A stretch of DNA of 7,363 nt from assembly GCA_903930485.1 (NCBI GenBank), contig CAIYYO010000037.1, positions 1-7,363 of the forward strand, in the 5' to 3' direction. Below the pieces are notes generated by a model. It was given only the letters and a program-made list of their open reading frames with translations. It had not been told where the DNA came from and searched no databases. Of this stretch, positions 6,001 to 7,363 are shown in pieces. Each line of letters begins with the position of its first letter. Position 1 is the stretch's first letter. The position numbers were made by a program, and so were the translations under genes. The stretch comes from Methanobacteriota archaeon. Its GTDB lineage: Archaea; Altiarchaeota; Altiarchaeia; IMC4; QMZM01.

Positions 6001-7363
6001 GCGCGGGGGAAGGGTGGAAATTCTTGGCAGAGTCCATAACGTTGGATGCACTGATATGCTGGGCGGACATATAGTCGTCCATGGGAGCGTTCTCGGAACG
6101 GCAGGCCTGCAGATGAAGGGCGGGCTCATCGAAGTTGCAGGCGATATAAACCATATAGATTTGGCGGCAGGAGGAATTATAATTTCCGGCGGGGACATAA
6201 AGAACATTGACCATGTAGGGGGAAAGAAAGGCAGAGGAGACGCCAAGATAATATGCATGGGAGAGGTTGAGAACATACGGGCGCCTCAGAATAGTCCGGA
6301 TTACAAGGGGTCTGTATACGCACGTAATTTTGTTTTTAAGAAAGAACTGGATGGAATAAGCCAGAACAATGTGAACATTTGGACTCTCGACTGCCCCGAG
6401 GATGTGGACCCAAAAATGATCCTCAAGGTAATCAAGGAGAAAGACAGTAACACATTCTTACAAAAAGCGAGAAGGGGAACTATCCGCCTCAAAGAAGGCA
6501 TATGGGAAGCCTCGTATACCGATGTCTATGGGAAGAGGAATATTATCCGGCTAGGAGAATTCGGCAAATTCAAGTCCGATTCTGGATTACTCAATGAGAA
6601 GATAGAATCCCTAAAAACGCCGGAAGAAAGGAAACTGTCAAACCTGAAAGCAGAAGACACTGAGTTGATTTGTGCTGGAATCGACCTCCTCGACAAAGGG
6701 TGCATAACGCGCTGGGGCGTAGCATCCGCCGCGATCCAGATGGAACTATTAGGCATCCACGTCGACTGCTTGGAAGGCCTTATGAGATTCTCAGAAAAAT
6801 ATGCCAGCAAGAAAGGGCTGCAGAACAAAGACGCTATAAAAGATATATGCTTGAGCGCTTTTGACGATCTGTTGGTAATACGACGGAACACCAAACTATT
6901 AGATGACCAACTCTCGCCTGGCTATACCAACAATGTCATTATCCGTTCCGAAAGAGGGTTTAGGCTTGACTGTTCAGGCGCGCCCAAAGGAGGGGTTAGC
7001 GCCATAGCCGATGAAATCTCCATGCAATCTCTTGAGAACAAGATCCATGGCAGGCTTTCGGATGCAGATATCCAAAGGCTCCTTCTTTCGGCCTTGCCCG
7101 GACGGCGTTTCTCCAGCAGATCCCTTTATGTCCTTTCAAGGTTCCATGCTTGTTGCGAGACCGAGAAAGGGAGGAATATGATTGATCAGGCAAAAAAGGC
7201 ATTGCTTAAAGACTTCCCTCAAATGCCGGGATTGAGTTCAAGCATTAGAGAAGTCATAAATTCTCTCCCCGGAAGTTACCTGACAAACTTGTTCGAAAAA
7301 ACGTTCCTGCCGGAGGACCGGGAAACTGCGAAACAGAGACTTGAAGAAATAAGGCTTAAAGAC
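2..7363 (+). CDS. Giant multidomain protein, internal fragment (TPR, methyltransferase-like, coiled-coil, GXGXG beta-helix)
   Basis: Seen: one reading frame starting at base 2 stays open for 2454 codons to the last base, with no stop codon and no frame slip, and its translation looks protein-like throughout (amphipathic helices, linkers, recognisable domains). Both ends are missing, so the full protein is larger than 2454 residues. Domain order by residue is TPR-like repeats (about 1-545), methyltransferase-like module (550-779), acidic/Ala/Pro linker (813-833), long helical region with coiled coils (834-1572), Gly/Pro hinge (1573-1599), AT-rich helical block (1620-1840), GXGXG beta-helix (1847-2093) and an unrecognised helical region (2094-2454). 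I saw no signal peptide, transmembrane helix or LPXTG-like anchor in this part. Known: multi-kilobase genes of this kind are reported from Omnitrophota and some other uncultured bacteria. Inferred: an intracellular or scaffold-type giant protein. The overall function is unknown. The frame call is very secure; the product name only lists domains. Confidence 0.96.
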   Translation, partial: MQGFMSACLRLRELAPKGSYHYYVATSGMGSALLTLGLTKGARSYLEELVNSTDPSIQKNVLERALNNLAGIYVGLDLLDEAQGLIDRIGPDSPIYPESKQHRAAVESGRAERLFAADDKLTGCAHLINAVNLLRELLAGTVDMQAPHMEKLRAESYARLQDNFDLAAKALLRLGEYRQVIDLVKSFPHEDHYSDYGERASNALWFASIDSGKGPVPLEELCYPDVEEYKESVGRLDQAEKDRISTENLLFVLSRELEGKDPSKDLISPKAQTLLQIINDWITEDLGRAFRLVEVIRGLNVERRFAEVGMMLSGDDMSYPDGTVERAFARDVQIENNVLLPLLASSIVPALHDTIIGLMRSGSYEEARYLIDHINSISNNASLEAMKKDVGIYTAHMRSALYLLKGSFDAALERHKEAVALAKTLNDLDESARRTELLENQWAAMVRARQENNHSAIAGEADGYRQAPHARAKDETKASSLYNTAENFYSDLCESELVPFHMIIPLLQEAYILTGDKTLKDKILSLYDKLSYVTVAVPGASARISRSRSFDDVPVDYVVELGKKHGGLDKGFIMDVGCGNGRYTSVVSREIRSLGVDYGCVSCVVKDGKGNYAVLDYTGTPQRFYLVNTLESSSDKIKVNLMAAGKASMADHPGALKPEVSLGGVNQKSYQQGECLVQFIYDIDPSAVDSITGGMMDIVSGDMFDLTPLTNKYGKPSLIYSFGTFGGTVDGRRYYTKEKRIKAVREMGRNLDKNGTICIGYGFLENGSVHTLMLLYKKNKAEKLELEIPKELQVSKEEIEKEGWPTTIELLEAFPAAAAAEPETVEETKPEDSVLENVPYTKEDAVEARFKWGRERTEISGSMMPFDKHAERLACAKDGRPWRGRPVNLEKEDILAVASLIAHGGKTRFSAEELADLLSWAAVNRTELYEETISSVADAKVKAVMWSGRDWIRLEENAAKKIDGTTVGWYTQEFDQDIIESLKDVDIRDGAYGKPEDLYADLKNVKESGLKPTSFMNAAALSELASGKALPVDAWTGKALTHLKTFLQGYLATGKIGPEDRPAFTYLVRYSLQDPSGFDLMLKEAAGDGSLAARLDEFKAKIEPMRKHGRYLVSDVGIIRSYMGTVVDLDMGFVNNDALPDREIDENMWDMAETGVEELEIYSEYLMSKFARKLGGQIPDKMDDIEDLLVVVSTLKELSARINEARSIVGVRRAGGRVDRADLAKKIDQIISSVNSLQKPSGKWREKFNPYFRELENTMVVGPIDYYDKTSLKRDMEIVRHLRLRLADLKEGKRIKNKLVFNGSSFFQGAVDYTYIPQVREEIEKIASGRDADSSAAWRLLANVLEYGLEYNYGKADPEKLWIALIEPIKDPEARERVLQSLFDSRVIRKGLKDGLKKIKDAGLAKHQEDQQAAIQTKKDEQKIIDEEIKRRKAAIEAEEAKNEEQDSGIHSPSLLDGRLVEGLYLAAKENRQLTTKENEMVEGITSQIKTDVSGCGYKHHTDTLSGEIRNSIKELVQRAERDEITADYIPWVLDFLQKIGIDISVRLPEQIRYLFPKAKEEAIKEAIDVLSGQEAGSPPKGKELHPPGWMGGPIADHWARYKKSYSEGKEFETGDAGSLIRYISSYGISGVERTVLSDLKNSIIFIQELVGTKDVSGFLEGDYGKTVLSGLSSSEITLRILLRAEIFNVREIEDYVNKNIPEDRRMNVLDSVKRASTHRHQSFRDIASRVLRTPELIALCGSSGISYEELSENVRVKSTPETLLRDTLSKLYQKKTSPTLIKKVMEAAVRDFTQEELVDILNNLRSEGFHVSQKVVMQLVEIAAEKDPEKWVELNDPPVTQIGESMSKGRIRVLNAHLDTNVGLRMSGGEIFVSGRVGGKSGEKMSGGRLTIYGQTGIFVGKSNEGGQILVNQPGDHIGDNMRSGLIIIQGNLRHGLGAGVEETEGLTGGIGIVDGDVIGIDTGHDMYNGYIVITGDGYNEKYTKGQDIKDIVNIASRMRGGRVEILGRVHNVGCTDMLGGHIVVHGSVLGTAGLQMKGGLIEVAGDINHIDLAAGGIIISGGDIKNIDHVGGKKGRGDAKIICMGEVENIRAPQNSPDYKGSVYARNFVFKKELDGISQNNVNIWTLDCPEDVDPKMILKVIKEKDSNTFLQKARRGTIRLKEGIWEASYTDVYGKRNIIRLGEFGKFKSDSGLLNEKIESLKTPEERKLSNLKAEDTELICAGIDLLDKGCITRWGVASAAIQMELLGIHVDCLEGLMRFSEKYASKKGLQNKDAIKDICLSAFDDLLVIRRNTKLLDDQLSPGYTNNVIIRSERGFRLDCSGAPKGGVSAIADEISMQSLENKIHGRLSDADIQRLLLSALPGRRFSSRSLYVLSRFHACCETEKGRNMIDQAKKALLKDFPQMPGLSSSIREVINSLPGSYLTNLFEKTFLPEDRETAKQRLEEIRLKD
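191..270 (+). repeat. Best-matching TPR unit
   Basis: Residues about 64-90. The helix A pattern is A-L-N-N-L-A-G-I-Y, followed by a turn and helix B beginning L-D-E-A-Q. This matches the usual TPR positions for small and aromatic residues (about W4-L7-G8-Y11-A20). It is the strongest evidence that the surrounding helices form a TPR-like solenoid. Confidence 0.65.
1169..1278 (+). repeat. TPR-like unit near the end of the solenoid
   Basis: Residues about 390-426. The first helix contains A-L-Y-L-L-K-G-S, then F-D-A-A-L-E-R-H-K-E-A-V starts the second helix. The small residue before the turn and the F-D-A-A-L start of helix B fit TPR spacing. A related helix pair sits just upstream at 1052-1135 with S-Y-E-E-A-R-Y-L-I. 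Confidence 0.6.
1649..2338 (+). other. Class I SAM-dependent methyltransferase-like module
   Basis: Residues about 550-779. Seen: FIMDVGCGNGRYT at about 1715-1753 is a textbook motif I (D-x-G-x-G-x-G), the glycine loop that contacts S-adenosylmethionine. Further on, IYDIDPSAV at about 2039-2065 looks like strand 2 with its acidic ribose-binding residue. SGDMFDLTPL near 2099-2128 fits strand 3 and the following acidic residue. SLIYSFGTFGG at about 2147-2179 fits strand 4, and a helix followed by LDKNGTICIGYGF at about 2252-2290 fits strand 5. Length without the insertion is about 150 residues, short but usual for a minimal Rossmann core. Odd: about 80 residues separate motif I and its helix from the best strand 2 candidate. 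The substrate is unknown. The visible motifs suggest SAM binding is retained, but activity cannot be judged. Confidence 0.75.
1799..2035 (+). other. Insertion inside the methyltransferase-like core
   Basis: Residues 600-678 (79 residues) lie between a first strand-2-like sequence (SLGVDYG, ending at 1798) and a second one (IYDIDPSAV, from about 2039). In an ordinary class I methyltransferase only one such strand follows motif I and its helix. The insertion looks rich in short beta strands, with VVKDGKGNYAVLDY and PQRFYLVN among its segments, and carries GALKPEVSLGG further on. It may be a small substrate-recognition domain. I do not recognise a family. Confidence 0.5.
2438..2500 (+). other. 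Ala/Pro/Glu-rich interdomain linker
   Basis: Residues about 813-833 run through a five-alanine stretch and then alternating Pro, Glu, Thr and Lys. This low-complexity acidic composition is typical of a flexible linker, and it marks the boundary between the methyltransferase-like module and the next domain. It follows a short charged helix (KEEIEKEG, near 2387-2410). Confidence 0.7.
2675..2869 (+). other. Possible winged-helix-like segment
   Basis: Residues about 892-947. The order is a helix (EDILAVASLIAHG), a short turn with KTRF, a second helix (SAEELADLLSW), a third helix (NRTELYEETISSVADA) and then two strand-like pieces around VKAVMWSGRDWIRLEE. Three helices followed by a beta wing is the winged-helix arrangement, which is often used for DNA or protein contact. 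This is a secondary-structure impression only; no family signature is visible, and it may instead be a generic helical bundle. Confidence 0.3.
3545..3715 (+). other. Coiled-coil-like helices
   Basis: Residues about 1182-1238. Two long amphipathic helices are visible: one reading DDIEDLLVVVSTLKELSARI (near 3548-3607), and a second reading ADLAKKIDQIISSVNSLQ (3662-3715). A basic Gly/Arg turn (VRRAGGRVDRAD) separates them. Hydrophobic residues recur at roughly heptad spacing, which suggests an antiparallel helical hairpin. A run of eight A bases (3673-3680) lies within the second helix. Confidence 0.5.
4166..4342 (+). other. Highly charged coiled-coil segment
   Basis: Residues about 1389-1447 are dominated by Lys, Glu, Gln, Asp and Ala with regularly spaced Ile/Leu/Ala. 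Examples are LKDGLKKIKDAGLAKH and DEQKIIDEEIKRRKAAIEAE. There is no proline in the stretch, so it probably forms one long helix, either a coiled coil or a single alpha-helix spacer. It separates the upstream helical region from a helical block at 4343-4717. Confidence 0.7.
4343..4717 (+). other. Unrecognised helical block
   Basis: Residues about 1448-1572. The segment starts with a Ser/Pro-rich turn (GIHSPSLLDGRL), then carries helices such as LVEGLYLAAKE and EIRNSIKELVQRAE, and YIPWVLDFLQKIGID. It ends in a charged helix (FPKAKEEAIKEAIDVLSG). CGYKHHTD near 4486-4511 contains one Cys and two His but has no matching partner cluster for a metal site. No family is recognised. Confidence 0.45.
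4718..4798 (+). other. Gly/Pro-rich hinge
   Basis: Residues about 1573-1599 read GQEAGSPPKGKELHPPGWM followed by GGPIADHW. The high Gly and Pro content, bracketed by helices, makes this a domain boundary. At the DNA level it holds a run of seven C bases (4759-4765) and a perfect 7-bp inverted repeat with a 2-base spacer (4771-4786), both inside codons. The base composition changes shortly afterwards. Confidence 0.6.
4861..5520 (+). other. AT-rich helical module
   Basis: Residues about 1620-1840. By hand count 4921-5460 is about 41% GC, against about 56% for 2941-3180, and T- or A-ending codons (ACT, TCT, GTT, GAT, TTA, AGA) become frequent. The protein is a series of short helices, for example SLIRYISSYGISGVERTVLSDL, EITLRILLRAEIFNVREIEDY, TQEELVDILNNLRSEG and VVMQLVEIAAEKDPEKW. 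The spacing suggests an alpha-solenoid or helical bundle, but no family is recognised. The frame stays open and unbroken. The composition change may mark a module acquired or diversified separately. Confidence 0.5.
5540..6280 (+). other. GXGXG beta-helix domain (FwdC / glutamate synthase C-terminal type)
   Basis: Residues about 1847-2093. Seen: about ten turns beginning with M-x-G-G or a variant and continuing I-x-V-x-G. Clear turns start at 5540 (MSKGRIRVL), 5600 (MSGGEIFVSG), 5657 (MSGGRLTIYG), 5768 (MRSGLIIIQG), 5903 (MYNGYIVITG), 5999 (MRGGRVEILG), 6056 (MLGGHIVVHG) and 6113 (MKGGLIEVAG). Met-less turns start near 5720 (GGQILVNQ), 5846 (TGGIGIVDG) and 6170 (GGIIISGG). The regular turns are about 19-20 residues long, and longer loops follow the 5768 and 5903 turns. 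Known: this glycine-rich right-handed beta-helix occurs in formylmethanofuran dehydrogenase subunit C and in the glutamate synthase large subunit C-terminus, where it is mainly structural. No neighbouring FwdA/B-like or glutamate synthase FMN or amidotransferase domain is present in the window. Inferred: a rigid structural spacer or binding platform. Confidence 0.85.
6281..7363 (+). other. Unrecognised region after the beta-helix, continuing past the window
   Basis: Residues about 2094-2454. It starts with a mixed strand segment (SVYARNFVFKKELDG, NNVNIWTLDCPEDVDP). Next comes a possible small beta unit, ARRGTIRLKEGIWEASYTDV then YGKRNIIRLGEFGKF, near 6467-6572. From about 6600 it becomes mainly helical, for example ELICAGIDLLDKGCITRWGV, ASAAIQMELLGIHVDCLEGL and AFDDLLVIRRNTKLLDDQ. 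A strand-like piece (NNVIIRSERGFRLDCSG) near 6929-6979 precedes more helices (MIDQAKKALLKDFPQM). Cysteines are more frequent here than elsewhere but form no CxxC pair. No family is recognised. The frame is open at the last base. Confidence 0.5.

Noticed and set aside
5801..6276. Overlapping - strand open frames opposite the beta-helix
   Set aside because: Pro/Ile/Ser/Met-rich translations are the expected mirror of a Gly-rich + strand domain. The + frame has the clear periodic motif.
5540..6280. Calling this gene fwdC or gltB
   Set aside because: Only the beta-helix is shared. The flanking sequence has none of the other domains of those enzymes, so the gene name would be misleading.

Overview
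The window lies wholly inside one very large protein-coding gene on the + strand. Reading from base 2 in a single frame to the last base gives 2454 sense codons with no stop. Both ends of the gene are outside the window, so neither the start codon, ribosome binding site and promoter nor the stop codon and terminator can be seen. I found no intergenic space, RNA gene, mobile element, CRISPR array or second gene on either strand. The shorter open frames on both strands overlap this frame and look like shadows.

The layout of the encoded protein, by base position, is as follows. (1) 2-1640 is an alpha-helical repeat region with several recognisable TPR-like units. (2) 1649-2338 resembles a class I SAM-dependent methyltransferase with a clear glycine-rich motif I, and has about 80 extra residues near beta strand 2. 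(3) 2438-2500 is an Ala/Pro/Glu linker. (4) 2501-4717 is a long, unrecognised, mostly helical stretch holding a possible winged-helix segment and charged coiled-coil segments. (5) 4718-4798 is a Gly/Pro-rich hinge. (6) 4861-5520 is a more AT-rich helical block. (7) 5540-6280 is a GXGXG beta-helix like that of formylmethanofuran dehydrogenase subunit C and the C-terminus of glutamate synthase large subunit, with about ten turns. (8) 6281-7363 is an unrecognised, mainly helical stretch that continues past the window.

The organism is a prokaryote with mixed GC content. Hand counts give about 56% GC over 2941-3180 and about 41% over 4921-5460. AGG/AGA arginine codons and ATA isoleucine codons are used freely. 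A multi-kilobase intron-free gene of patchwork domains, without obvious surface-adhesin repeats, fits the giant genes described in Candidatus Omnitrophota (former OP3, for example Velamenicoccus archaeovorus). This assignment is an inference from gene size and codon style; an archaeal or other uncultured bacterial source cannot be excluded.

The domains suggest a soluble, non-membrane section of a giant scaffold-like protein: helical protein-interaction repeats, an embedded methyltransferase-like module, coiled coils and a beta-helix. How they work together cannot be told from the sequence alone.
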